From the NCBI GenBank assembly GCA_963922455.1, contig CAWUIO010000025.1, forward strand, positions 1 to 62,729: a DNA stretch of 62,729 bases. Reading direction: 5' to 3'. Below the pieces are notes generated by a model, which saw only the letters and a list, made by a program, of their open reading frames with translations, was not told where the DNA came from and made no database searches. This document shows positions 9,901 to 18,231 of this stretch, piece after piece. Every line of letters starts with the position of its first letter. Within the stretch, counting starts at the first letter, position 1. This DNA is from CAWUIO01 sp963922455 (GTDB lineage Bacteria > Bacteroidota > Bacteroidia > Cytophagales > Microscillaceae). Both the position numbers and the translations under genes were made by a program.

Positions 9901-10143
9901 ACGGAGTAGGTATTTCTCGAAGCGAGATTCATCGCAGAGTTCTTTGACGTATATATAGCCCGAGGTGATCACAACCGAGCCAATAGGCGTATATATCCGA
10001 AAAATGGGCCCGTATTTTTCCGACATGCGCATAAATTGCTGCAAAGGAGCTTTAGCCGAAAGGAGATGTAAATTGCCCAGATAGGGAAGACGAGGCGGAT
10101 TGGGTATCTTAGGGCTTGGGTTATTTATAGTAGAACTTGCCAT
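6955..10143 (-). CDS. Self-sufficient cytochrome P450/P450-reductase fusion (CYP102-like)
   Basis: A 1062-residue fusion of a P450 monooxygenase with its FMN/FAD diflavin reductase, the arrangement of Bacillus P450 BM3. The haem domain (about 1-460) has the I-helix AGHETTSG (275-282), the ExxR of SETLRLWP and the haem-ligand loop FGNGIRACIGRQF with Cys417. A linker leads to a flavodoxin domain (LLIAYGSNMGASESLAED, from about 495), then the FAD/NADPH domain with RYFSVSSSPR, AAGTGIAPMRSF and VYVCGNAQTMAPSV, ending in DIWA. Such fusions hydroxylate fatty acids with NADPH and O2 in the cytosol. The substrate here is inferred. All three catalytic modules look intact, and there is no operon partner. 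Confidence 0.95.
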   Translation of the reverse strand: MASSTINNPSPKIPNPPRLPYLGNLHLLSAKAPLQQFMRMSEKYGPIFRIYTPIGSVVITSGYIYVKELCDESRFEKYLLRPLILLRDLAGDALFTAANHEPNWQRAHNILRPGLGQRAIRGYYPRMLEIAQQLMEKWEAIPEGKPFDLTEDMTRLTFDTIGLCGFDFQLNSFQSEEPHPFVEAMRFALSDTMQRTNKTNIQRKLRFRQNKKYKQSLVLMNKTVDTIIQERKDKPELYLNKTDLLSLMLNARDTQSGEKLSDLNIRYQILTFLIAGHETTSGLLSFAFYYLAQHPEIMQRAFDEVDQVLGGDTSKMPTYKQISELSYIRKILSETLRLWPTAPGFGLFAKEDTVLGPEAYPVAKGQPFIVLSPMLHRDAEVWGPEAEVFNPENFSNEAVRTRDPDAYKPFGNGIRACIGRQFAILEAALIMGLILQKYRLHLPPNYQLKIEETLTLKPSNLMVRLEKRKEEDRKLSALPKTAAPHKESRTASAKTQETLLIAYGSNMGASESLAEDMSQYAQDQGISSHVTSLDLLSDTMPESGYLLIVSATYNGFPPDNARKFEEYLKKLPEGTVLSDLQYTVLGCGNTQWATFQSFPRWIDERLESLGAQRICTRGEADANADFDQEVEDWYGQFWPALFQKLGLEESPKEGEQADKPFMHWCETKKDITEKATLAPKVRECSSWEVIENKVLSHNLASGRVKEVRDLVLQVPVGMTYQAGEHVAVYPVQNKELVLQICEYFGVAPEACFSLQASPGEGPHPKPQEIISVFDYLSHFVELQSALKREHLSYLSALNPCPPEQQILEAWEADRELFEQEVSQKNLNLWQFLKKFPATQISFEAFLRRLPPMQARYFSVSSSPRQHPNRLSLTVGVLKEKAWYGEGLFQGACTQYLAKLGPGDQLSAFIPKLHSTFFLPADASIPLILVAAGTGIAPMRSFIEERLGEEDNASAPIYLFFGCRYPEEDFLYKNELEAYQAKGSLKIFPAYSRIAENPMYVQDKLRQHPEAVRELIKAGAWVYVCGNAQTMAPSVREAFQEMLSPEEWEDLQRAKKYREDIWA

Positions 10144-10287
10144 ATAAGAGTGAGATATCTCAGAATGATGGCCTAAAATACAAATATTTTTCTATTGCCG
10201 TTTTTTAAATCGGGCTTCTACCTATGTATGTCGGCATTTCCTAGCAAATAATACTAAAGGTCTATTTAGATTGCCCAGATTGTATCG

Positions 10288-10295
10288 TACCTTCG
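10288..10295 (+). promoter_or_regulatory. Possible -7 box (TACCTTCG)
   Basis: TACCTTCG is one base from the Bacteroidota consensus TAnnTTTG, 64 bp upstream of the helicase ATG. The same TACCTTCGAG string precedes the glycosyltransferase gene at 43.05 kb. A TTG lies at 10271-10273, but the spacing is shorter than usual. Confidence 0.35.
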
Positions 10296-10358
10296 AGTTT
10301 AAATCAAATGAATAGCTCGTTTTCTGCGGCTTTATAGTGGCTCGCTCCTCGTATTACT

Positions 10359-13300
10359 ATGCAAACTTCCCAGGTACTTAATGATTTGGAAAGCCAGTAC
10401 TATCTGGATCAATTGCTCAGTCTAAACCGACAATCGGGACTAGCTCCTCGAGAACAATTGATTCGGATCAATCCGATCTTTATATCGCTACTTAATACCC
10501 TTACGGAGTATGATGCCCACATCAATCCCGTGTTTACAGGCTGGTTTGCCAAGGTCAATTTTATCAGTCAGCGCTTTAGCTTAGATCCGGGACGAGAAGA
10601 GGAATTGCACTCCCTGCGCCGATTATTACGTAAATTGATGAGCCAGGAAGGCTTTGAAGTAAATCAAGAGCAGGTTTTACTAGCTATTAAAATTCTAGCC
10701 GAGACTTTAGAACAATTTTCTACCCTCCAATTACCAGGTAGGCTTAAGGAGATGTATGAGGAGATTGTCGATAAGCATCTAAGCTATCGGGAATATTCCT
10801 CCGAAAATCTGGAAGATCTTACCCTGAGTATTTTAGAAAAAGGGAAGCTTCAAGTAGACGAACAAAGGAAGGGCTGTATCTCGCTGCTGTGTGAGTCTAC
10901 AGATTACGGTCGGGTACAGGTAAACCTGGAAGACCTTCACTATTATGACCCCGTCAAAAAGGAAGTGTTCCGTAAGTATAGTTTGAGCCAACAAGCCGCC
11001 CGGCTTACTCAAGCCTACCAAGTTATTCGGATTACCCGCTTAAGAAAAGAGACCGAAGATGTCTACCATTCCACCGAAGAAACCTTATTGGTAGCCAGCC
11101 CGGATTATTTGATTGACGCCACGAGTATTGCCAACTGCTTTCAAGTCTATGCAGGCTCGCCTTACCTGCACCTGCTTAAGCGATTTAGGTTTTTTCAGGG
11201 TAATTTTCACACCTTTATGGGCAAGTTGCTCAATGATTTACTCGACTATTATATCGAGACGGGAGAAAAAGATTTTGAAACCGCCTTCCAGCATATGTAT
11301 TCTCAATCCTTGCTGGAGGCAGCATTTTTAGACTTGAAGGAAGGCGAGATAGAGCAAATGCGCCATAAACTAAAGCCTCAATTTGCCACCATTTTACGGG
11401 TAATGAAACAGTTTCAAAACCCCGAAAAGGAAGATAACACTCCAAGCATCACGACAGAACCCAGTTTTATTTCTCCGCGTTATGGCCTTCAAGGACGTAT
11501 AGACCTCTTACTGGCCTATGCCCAGCAAGTCCGCCGAAAAGATATCATTGAGCTCAAAGGGACCAATTATAAAGACGCAAGCTATGAAACAGCCCGAAAG
11601 GACCATTTGAGTCAAGTAGCATGTTATAACTTACTGGTTGATAGTGTTTTTCCCGAACGGACGGGGGTCAGTGCCATACTGTACTCCCGCGATGAGCTAA
11701 ACCCTCTTCGAGATTGCGGCAAAATGAACTTTGAAGAACAAGATGCCATGTGGATTCGCAACTGCCTAGTTTTTTTAGATTTGAAATTGGCCCGAGGGGA
11801 AGAAAAGTTCTGGCAAAGCTTGGTACAAAAATTTAAACAATTGCGCGTCCCTGTATACAAGCAGGAGGAAGTGCGCAGCTTTGTGGAAAATTGGGAAAAT
11901 GCTGGCGCATTGAGCCGGAGCTTTTTTAGGCAATATTTTGGCTTTGTTGTCCGAGAGATGTGGGTGGCCAAAGTAGGTGGGCTCAATCAGGATAGCTCGG
12001 GTGGTTTTGCCAATTTATGGAATCAAACTCCTCGAGAAAAACAAGACAACTTCAGTTTGCTCTCCGACCTGCAACTTTCCCGAATAGACGAGGCAAATTC
12101 TTTTCTCTATTTTGACCGCCCTCCGGCCGAAACCAGTGTGTCGGCATTCCGAGAGGGAGATATCATTATTCTTTACCCACATAGTGCCGATCAACATTTA
12201 GAGCCGGATGGCTATCCGCTTTTAAAAGGGAATTTGGAAACCTTAAGTGCTCAAGAAATCCAGGTAAAGGTCTGGCATCGCGCCATTGACCCCGGCTATT
12301 TGAAGCAATTTAGCCATTGGGCTATCGAGCCCAATATGCTAGAAAGTGGCTTTAACCACCAGATGTCTTCCCTTGCCTATTTTTTGGGCTTGCCTCCTGA
12401 GAAAAAACGAATTTACCTGGGGCTGGCCCAACCTCGCTTCGATGACAATTTCCACTTAGAACCTTACAAAACGCTGAGCGCTCAGCAAAATAAAATCCTG
12501 AAAAAAGCCCTCTCGGCTCAAGATTATTTCTTGCTACAAGGCCCCCCCGGAACGGGGAAAACCTCCCGTATGCTGCGGTACATGGTAGATTATTTATTTC
12601 ATCATACCCAGGAAGTGTTAGTTTTGCTGGCTTTCACCAATCGGGCTACCGATGAGATTGTTGAAAAAGTACAACAAGTATGTCCGGATAGCTTTCTTCG
12701 TTTGGGTAGCCAATCTCAAAGCGGGGCCGGGCAAGAAGCCTGGGAAAAGCTAGGGAGTCTTTCTGCATTGCGTCAAAAATTAGGGGAAACCCGCATTTTT
12801 ATATCTACCGTTTCTTCCTTCTTTTCGTATCAAGCGCTCATCCCTGCCTTTGACACCTTGATTGTGGATGAGGCTTCGCAGCTACTAGACCCCAATTTGT
12901 GCGCAATTTTGCCTCGTTTTCGTCGCTTCATCTTAATCGGGGATGAGAAACAATTACCGGCCGTGGTAACCCAATCGTCCCGGCAGTGTCAAGTAGATGA
13001 TCCGACGCTGCAAGCTATCCAGTTGAGCGATCTCCGTACTTCGGTCTTCGATCGCCTCTTGAGAAATGCTCAGCAAAAGCAATGGCCCCAGGTTTGGGAC
13101 ATGCTCAAAGTACAATTTCGCACCCACGAGCAAATTGCCGGGTTCATTAGCCGGGAGTTTTACCAAGATTTACAAATAGGCTCGGAGGGGCAAAAGGAGG
13201 CCCTCTCCTTTTACGATGCCCCATCGAGTGATCCATGGGAGAGGCGGCTATCCGTTTCCAGGATGTTGTTTATCGCAAGTTCGCCCACCAGCCCGCTCAA

Positions 13301-13739
13301 GTATCACCCGGAAGAAGCGGAAACCGTGGTCCAGATCTTGTCCGCTATCCGGGGTATTTTTAGCCATAAAGATAATTTTGACCCTTTGAGTGTAGGCGTA
13401 ATTACTCCTTATCGGGCGCAGATTGCCGAAATTCAAAAACGTATGGATGCCCCTATGCGTACCATGGTCACCGTAGACACCGTGGAGCGCTATCAAGGCA
13501 GCGAAAGGAGAATCATTATCCTGTCTATGGCCCTCAACCATCCGGCTCTTATGGAAAACTTACAGGCCTTAGACCCCGAGGAGCGCTTAGACAAAAAACT
13601 CAATGTGGCTTTGAGCCGGGCTAAGGAGCAATTTATTCTGCTGGGTAATCCGCAAATTTTGTCGACAGGAAAATTTTACAAGCGCCTTTTGGCTTATATT
13701 CAAAAACAAGATCCGCTCTTTGGCCAGGGGATTGCTTAG
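10359..13739 (+). CDS. Dna2-like nuclease-helicase (PD-(D/E)XK plus SF1 helicase)
   Basis: A 1126-residue protein with two recognisable modules. At about 375-435 is a Cas4/Dna2-type PD-(D/E)XK nuclease: GRID (379-382), IELK (397-400) and a downstream SQVACY helix. At about 720-1110 is a superfamily 1 Upf1/Dna2-like helicase: Walker A QGPPGTGKT (727-735), Walker B VDEAS (836-840), GDEKQLPAV, RYQGSERRIIILS and NVALSRAKEQF. The family processes branched DNA or RNA-DNA structures in repair, and some members act in phage defence. No defence genes flank it; it stands alone between a P450 gene and membrane/secreted genes. The cysteines of a Cas4-type Fe-S cluster are not evident around the nuclease. 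Confidence 0.85.
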   Translation: MQTSQVLNDLESQYYLDQLLSLNRQSGLAPREQLIRINPIFISLLNTLTEYDAHINPVFTGWFAKVNFISQRFSLDPGREEELHSLRRLLRKLMSQEGFEVNQEQVLLAIKILAETLEQFSTLQLPGRLKEMYEEIVDKHLSYREYSSENLEDLTLSILEKGKLQVDEQRKGCISLLCESTDYGRVQVNLEDLHYYDPVKKEVFRKYSLSQQAARLTQAYQVIRITRLRKETEDVYHSTEETLLVASPDYLIDATSIANCFQVYAGSPYLHLLKRFRFFQGNFHTFMGKLLNDLLDYYIETGEKDFETAFQHMYSQSLLEAAFLDLKEGEIEQMRHKLKPQFATILRVMKQFQNPEKEDNTPSITTEPSFISPRYGLQGRIDLLLAYAQQVRRKDIIELKGTNYKDASYETARKDHLSQVACYNLLVDSVFPERTGVSAILYSRDELNPLRDCGKMNFEEQDAMWIRNCLVFLDLKLARGEEKFWQSLVQKFKQLRVPVYKQEEVRSFVENWENAGALSRSFFRQYFGFVVREMWVAKVGGLNQDSSGGFANLWNQTPREKQDNFSLLSDLQLSRIDEANSFLYFDRPPAETSVSAFREGDIIILYPHSADQHLEPDGYPLLKGNLETLSAQEIQVKVWHRAIDPGYLKQFSHWAIEPNMLESGFNHQMSSLAYFLGLPPEKKRIYLGLAQPRFDDNFHLEPYKTLSAQQNKILKKALSAQDYFLLQGPPGTGKTSRMLRYMVDYLFHHTQEVLVLLAFTNRATDEIVEKVQQVCPDSFLRLGSQSQSGAGQEAWEKLGSLSALRQKLGETRIFISTVSSFFSYQALIPAFDTLIVDEASQLLDPNLCAILPRFRRFILIGDEKQLPAVVTQSSRQCQVDDPTLQAIQLSDLRTSVFDRLLRNAQQKQWPQVWDMLKVQFRTHEQIAGFISREFYQDLQIGSEGQKEALSFYDAPSSDPWERRLSVSRMLFIASSPTSPLKYHPEEAETVVQILSAIRGIFSHKDNFDPLSVGVITPYRAQIAEIQKRMDAPMRTMVTVDTVERYQGSERRIIILSMALNHPALMENLQALDPEERLDKKLNVALSRAKEQFILLGNPQILSTGKFYKRLLAYIQKQDPLFGQGIA

Positions 13740-13746
13740 ACCTTGG

Positions 13747-13874
13747 GGCTGCCCCCGGCGATAAACCCAGGTGCCTAAATGAACGTCTAGGGGCGCCGGG
13801 GTCGGGCTTTCGCTACTCGCCGCCCGACCCGCAAGCCAGCGACGGGCTCAAACAGGCCGCTCTATCCCTCAGCC
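13747..13874 (-). repeat. Structured intergenic repeat, copy 3
   Basis: Reverse orientation. End pairing is GGCTG with CAGCC. The variable stem is CCCCGGCG (13753-13760 on the plus strand) with CGCCGGGG (13794-13801). The middle region belongs to the GAGCCCG ... GGCGGCGAG subtype. It begins 8 bp after the nuclease-helicase stop codon. Confidence 0.9.
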
Positions 13875-14032
13875 GAAAAGAATTGAAAGTACTTTTAGTT
13901 AGGCCCCCATATTCTGACCCATTCTTATCCCCCCACAAGAAATTGCCGAGTAGAGGCTGTGATTCCAAAATCAAGGGCCTTGCTTTATAGATACTTATCC
14001 CATATTTTGCGTTTGCATAAAGTTTTACGCAC

Positions 14033-15448
14033 ATGGCCGAAGAATATAATCAAAACCCAGCCTCTCCCGTAGGACCGGCATCCACAGAAACCTCACCAGA
14101 CTCTGAAAACCATCCCATTTACGATACGGAGTGGGTCAAAGAAATAGCCCGACAGAGTTGGGAGCCTGAATTAATTATATCGGGGGTAGCTATCTATCTT
14201 AGTATAAGCATTCATCAAGGCCTGGATTACTTGCTTGAGACCTATCTTTTTGATTTGAGTTTGACCAGTCCCCGGGATGGCGTGGGGCTCCCCTTACTTA
14301 TTTACTCGGTATTTAAGTCTATCTCCATGATTTTAGCGCTTACCTTCATCGTCCATTTTATTATTCGGGCCTTTTGGGTAGCTACGGTTGGGCTCTTATC
14401 AGTCTATCCCAAAGGAATAGTGTATAAAAACCTGCCCTTCTTCAATGATTTTCACAAACAGCAACTGGAACTGAAATTGGGACGGATCGAGGGTTTTATA
14501 CTCAATTTGGACCGCACAGCCAGTAGCATATTTTCTACTTCCTTCCTTTTTGTGATTACTTTGACTGGGGTTTCCTTTGTTTATTTTTTTGTATTCCTGC
14601 TTGTCAATGTGAGCCGCCTCTTGATGGCTAAGGCGACTTATGAGCTTTATGCCCGTTATTTATTTCTCGTTTTAATGGTAGTGGCCATTGCATTTACGTT
14701 ATTCAACCTGATTCTCAACCTTAAGTGGGTAAAAAACAATCCTCGCTGGGCCAAGATACCCTTTGAGTTTAACTGGCGAACCGGCAATTTTCTTTTCCCA
14801 GGTATTTACCGCCCCTCACAATACATCATTTTGATGTACTACGCCAATGTAAGCAAAACCCGCATCTTTTTGTATGCTGGGGGCATGATGTTATTTTTTA
14901 TGGCTAACGTCTTGTATTATAGCATTTACGTCCCGGTTCCTCAGGTGTTTGATACGCGTAGCTATAATAGCTCGGTAGAAGATTTATACCAAGTAATCCC
15001 CGAGCGGTATGATAACTTAATACCTAATAACCATAAGAGCCAAAGTTTATCCATTCAATCTGATGTGATTAAGGATCCATACATTCGTTTATTTATCAGC
15101 TATCCTAAGTACTTGGATGATGAATTACAAGACTTCTGCCCGAAATGGGAAAACCCTAAGGAAATTTCGCGGCATAAACAGCGTATTTTTGGGGATTCGT
15201 CCCGGATTGCTTGTTTGAATCGTTTTTTTAACGTATTTATTGATGGCAAGGCCTATACAGAGCTGGATTTACGCTTTGGGAAACACGCTATAAGTCAAGA
15301 AAAAGGATTTGTAAGCATCCTTCCATTGGATAGTTTAAGCCAAGGCATACATCAACTCAGTATTCGGAAAGCTTCTCGGGATAGTAGTAGTACACGTCTG
15401 TATGATTTCACCCTTCCTTTTTGGTATTATCCTCAAGAGCGGCCCTAA
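14033..15448 (+). CDS. Integral membrane protein of unknown function
   Basis: I do not recognise this 471-residue protein. After a polar N-terminus of about 45 residues there are hydrophobic stretches at about 46-70, 85-125, 163-230 (probably two spans with a connecting loop) and 280-305, giving five or six membrane spans. The last 165 residues are soluble and probably periplasmic. The SWEPELIISG block just before the first span looks like a conserved entry motif. The secreted zinc protease gene begins 61 bp downstream on the same strand, so co-transcription is likely, but no functional link can be shown. Confidence 0.75.
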   Translation: MAEEYNQNPASPVGPASTETSPDSENHPIYDTEWVKEIARQSWEPELIISGVAIYLSISIHQGLDYLLETYLFDLSLTSPRDGVGLPLLIYSVFKSISMILALTFIVHFIIRAFWVATVGLLSVYPKGIVYKNLPFFNDFHKQQLELKLGRIEGFILNLDRTASSIFSTSFLFVITLTGVSFVYFFVFLLVNVSRLLMAKATYELYARYLFLVLMVVAIAFTLFNLILNLKWVKNNPRWAKIPFEFNWRTGNFLFPGIYRPSQYIILMYYANVSKTRIFLYAGGMMLFFMANVLYYSIYVPVPQVFDTRSYNSSVEDLYQVIPERYDNLIPNNHKSQSLSIQSDVIKDPYIRLFISYPKYLDDELQDFCPKWENPKEISRHKQRIFGDSSRIACLNRFFNVFIDGKAYTELDLRFGKHAISQEKGFVSILPLDSLSQGIHQLSIRKASRDSSSTRLYDFTLPFWYYPQERP

Positions 15449-15509
15449 ATTTTGAAAGCTTCCCTTTTTTTGCTTATTTCCTGTTTAGCAAAATAAAACC
15501 CTTAAATAC

Positions 15510-17951
15510 ATGCATCGCACCTCTATTATTATATGGATTGTGGCCCTGTTGGGAGGATTTCCTAGCATTGCTCAAGGGCAAGGCCTACCCAAGATTGAAG
15601 AATTTACCCAGGAAATGCAAGCTTTCCCCGGCTATTTCCCCTTTTACTGGGATGCCCAAATGGGCAAGATCTGGCTGGAAATTGATCGCTTAGACCAGGA
15701 GTTTTTATATGTCAATTCCCTACCGGCTGGGGTGGGATCTAATGATATAGGCCTGGACCGAGGCCAGCTAGGAGGAGAACGGATCGTAAAATTTCAAAGG
15801 GTTGGCCCTAAAATTCTTCTGGTAGAGCCCAATTATGACTATCGGGCCAGTAGTAGCAATCTGGCTGAGCGCAAGTCGGTTGAGCAAGCATTTGCCCAAT
15901 CCATACACGCCGGTTTTGGCATCGTGGCCGAAACGGGCAAGCGGGTTTTGGTAGATATAAGCGACTTTTTACTTCGGGATGCCCACGGAGTAGCGGGCCG
16001 TTTAAAAAATACCAAACAAGGATCTTACCGCCTGGATAAGAACCGTTCGGCTATTTTCTTAGAAAGGACCAAAAACTTTCCCCAAAACACGGAGTTGGAA
16101 GCCACCATCACGTTTGGAGGTACGCCTACCGGACGGTATATCCGAGATGTAGTGCCATCTCCTCAAGCGGTAACGGTAAGAATGCACCACTCTTTTATTC
16201 AATTGCCAGATGATGGATACACTCCCCGCGTTTTTGACCCCAGGGGGGGATATTATGGTATTACGTATCAAGACTATTCGCAAGCATTGGAAGAACCCTT
16301 GGTGCAAAGGTATATTGCCCGACATCGCTTAAAGAAGAAAAACCCCTCAGCTCAGATGAGTGAAGCTGTAGAACCCATCGTGTATTACATTGATCCAGGG
16401 GCTCCAGATTATATACGCGAAGCCATGATCGAGGGGGCTCAATGGTGGAACCAGGCCTTTGAGGCTGCCGGCTATATCAATGCTTTTCAAGTAAAAGTAT
16501 TGCCCGCCGATGCAGACCCCATGGATGTACGATACAATTTGGTTCAATGGGTACATCGGGCCACCCGAGGCTGGTCCTACGGATCTTCCGTACGCGACCC
16601 CCGGACTGGGGAAATTATTAAGGGACACGTCAGTTTGGGTTCCTTACGCCTTCGGCAGGATTATATGATCGCTCAAGGTCTTTTGGCCCCCTATGAAAAT
16701 GGGGAAGAAGCTCCCCCCGAATTAAAAGAAATTGCTTTGGCTAGATTACGACAGTTGGTGGCCCATGAAATTGGCCATACGCTTGGATTGGTACACAATT
16801 ATACCGCTAGTACGTTTAAACGCTCTTCGGTTATGGATTATCCTCACCCACTTTTTCAAATACGTCAAAAGAGGATCAATTGGGCGAATGCCTATGATAC
16901 CGATATCGGAGAGTGGGATAAAGTAGCCATTCGCTTTGGCTATACCGATTTTCCGGCAGGTACTCAGGAAGCCGAAGCCTTACATGCTATTTTGAATGAG
17001 TCATACCAGGAGGGTATCCCTTTTATTTCTGATCAAGATGCGCGCCCTTTGGGCAGTGCCCATCCCTATGCCCACCTTTGGGACAATGGCAAAAACCCAG
17101 TTGATGAACTCAACAATATGCTAGAGGTGCGCCAAGTGGCTTTGGAAAACTTTTCGGAAAAAAATATCCCAAGTGGCACCCCTTTGGCCGAACTAGAAAA
17201 TGTATTGGTGCCGGTATATTTGTACCATCGCTATCAGATTGAGGCAGTCTCTAAGATGCTGGGAGGTATGCAGTATTATTACAAATTAAAGGGAGACCCC
17301 CAGCCCACAAACCAGATCGTGCCCGCCGAAGAGCAAAACAAAGCTCTGGAATCTCTACTGAGCACCTTACAAGCCGACTTCTTGGCACTACCCGAATCGG
17401 TACTAAACCTAATCCCTCCTATGCCTCTAGGCTATGGTAGAGGAAGAGAAAATTTTGAGTCGCATACCGGACTTACATTTGACCCCCTTGCCGCCGCAGA
17501 GACCTCGGTAGATTTGACTTTGCGGCTGCTTTTCCATCCCCATCGGGCGGCAAGACTGGTAGAATATCACGCGCGCAATGAAGCCTATCCGGGTTTGGGA
17601 GATGTAATAGAACGCACTTTTAAAAACACGGTACAATCCAAAGAAGCGGGTGGCTTGGCCTCTGAAATACAAAGAGTTGTCAACCAACAAGTGCTTTTGC
17701 ATGTGATGCAATTGGCCGTACATTCCGAATCTTCTGCCCAAGTTAAGGCCTTATGTTTTTTCCATTTGGAAAACCTTATGAGTTGGTTAAAAAATAATAC
17801 GGGAGGTACTCAGGGATTGCAAGCCCATTATATGTTTCTAAGTCGTCAAATTGAGCAGTTTTTGGATGATCCGGAAGAAATGGTGAAGCCTGCTTTATTA
17901 AAAGCCCCGGCAGGCTCCCCGATCGGGATGGCTTGTGGCGGAGGACATTAA
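15510..17951 (+). CDS. Secreted zinc-dependent metalloprotease (DUF5117/DUF4953 family)
   Basis: An 813-residue exported protease. Residues 1-24 form a signal peptide ending SIAQG. The metzincin-type zinc site HEIGHTLGLVHN is at 419-430 (H419, E420, H423, H429), followed by a Met-turn candidate SVMDYPHP. The N-terminal region (about 50-200) matches the layout of the large Bacteroidota metalloprotease family with DUF5117 and DUF4953 domains, and length is typical. No T9SS tail is seen, so it is probably periplasmic or anchored otherwise. The C-terminus ends in a glycine/histidine-rich GMACGGGH. The substrate is unknown. Confidence 0.88.
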   Translation: MHRTSIIIWIVALLGGFPSIAQGQGLPKIEEFTQEMQAFPGYFPFYWDAQMGKIWLEIDRLDQEFLYVNSLPAGVGSNDIGLDRGQLGGERIVKFQRVGPKILLVEPNYDYRASSSNLAERKSVEQAFAQSIHAGFGIVAETGKRVLVDISDFLLRDAHGVAGRLKNTKQGSYRLDKNRSAIFLERTKNFPQNTELEATITFGGTPTGRYIRDVVPSPQAVTVRMHHSFIQLPDDGYTPRVFDPRGGYYGITYQDYSQALEEPLVQRYIARHRLKKKNPSAQMSEAVEPIVYYIDPGAPDYIREAMIEGAQWWNQAFEAAGYINAFQVKVLPADADPMDVRYNLVQWVHRATRGWSYGSSVRDPRTGEIIKGHVSLGSLRLRQDYMIAQGLLAPYENGEEAPPELKEIALARLRQLVAHEIGHTLGLVHNYTASTFKRSSVMDYPHPLFQIRQKRINWANAYDTDIGEWDKVAIRFGYTDFPAGTQEAEALHAILNESYQEGIPFISDQDARPLGSAHPYAHLWDNGKNPVDELNNMLEVRQVALENFSEKNIPSGTPLAELENVLVPVYLYHRYQIEAVSKMLGGMQYYYKLKGDPQPTNQIVPAEEQNKALESLLSTLQADFLALPESVLNLIPPMPLGYGRGRENFESHTGLTFDPLAAAETSVDLTLRLLFHPHRAARLVEYHARNEAYPGLGDVIERTFKNTVQSKEAGGLASEIQRVVNQQVLLHVMQLAVHSESSAQVKALCFFHLENLMSWLKNNTGGTQGLQAHYMFLSRQIEQFLDDPEEMVKPALLKAPAGSPIGMACGGGH

Positions 17952-17962
17952 GAAACTGTTTA
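17951..17962 (+). other. Isolated MITE-end-like sequence
   Basis: AGAAACTGTTTA matches 12 bases of the terminal inverted repeat of the MITE-like element at 30.3 kb, starting at the last base of the protease stop codon. No second end or internal MITE sequence follows. It may be a remnant or chance. Confidence 0.3.
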
Positions 17963-17987
17963 CCAGATTATGAGGATCTAATCTTTT

Positions 17988-18115
17988 GGCTTAGGGATGG
18001 AGCGGCCTGTTTGAGCTCGTGTAGGCCTGTGGGGAAAGGCAGCGAGTAGCGAGAGCCCGACCCGCGCCGGCACTTACTTTTAGTGGGCCACGAAAGGAAA
18101 TAGCGCGGGGAAGCC
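17988..18115 (+). repeat. Structured intergenic repeat, copy 4
   Basis: The closing ends GGCTT (17988-17992) and AAGCC (18111-18115) pair. The variable stem is CCCGCGC (18061-18067) with GCGCGGG (18103-18109) around a 35-nt loop. It has the typical core GTTTGAGCTCG ... GGCAGCGAGTAGCGAGAGCCC. It sits 36 bp after the metalloprotease stop, between convergent genes. Confidence 0.92.
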
Positions 18116-18169
18116 CCTTAGTTAATTTATTATAAGGTAAATCTTTACTCTTGAGCTATTTTAAACAAA

Positions 18170-18201
18170 GACCTCTCCGAAATTATTAATTCGGAGAGGT
18201 C
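18170..18201 (-). terminator. Hairpin terminator of the ELW-repeat gene
   Basis: A perfect 12-bp stem, GACCTCTCCGAA (18170-18181) with TTCGGAGAGGTC (18190-18201) around an 8-nt loop, 31 bp beyond the minus-strand stop. On the minus strand it is followed by TTTGTTTAAAA. Confidence 0.75.
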
Positions 18202-18231
18202 AAGCTCTCAACCATTCATATGCATCTAGTC

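Noticed and set aside
10359..13739. Nuclease-helicase locus as a multi-gene defence island
   Set aside because: Flanking genes are a P450 fusion and unrelated membrane/secreted proteins, and no toxin, methylase or Argonaute-like gene is adjacent.
17988..18115. Repeat copies as integron attC sites
   Set aside because: No RYYYAAC/GTTRRRY core pair at the ends, copies lie in both orientations, flanking genes are core genes and no integrase is seen.
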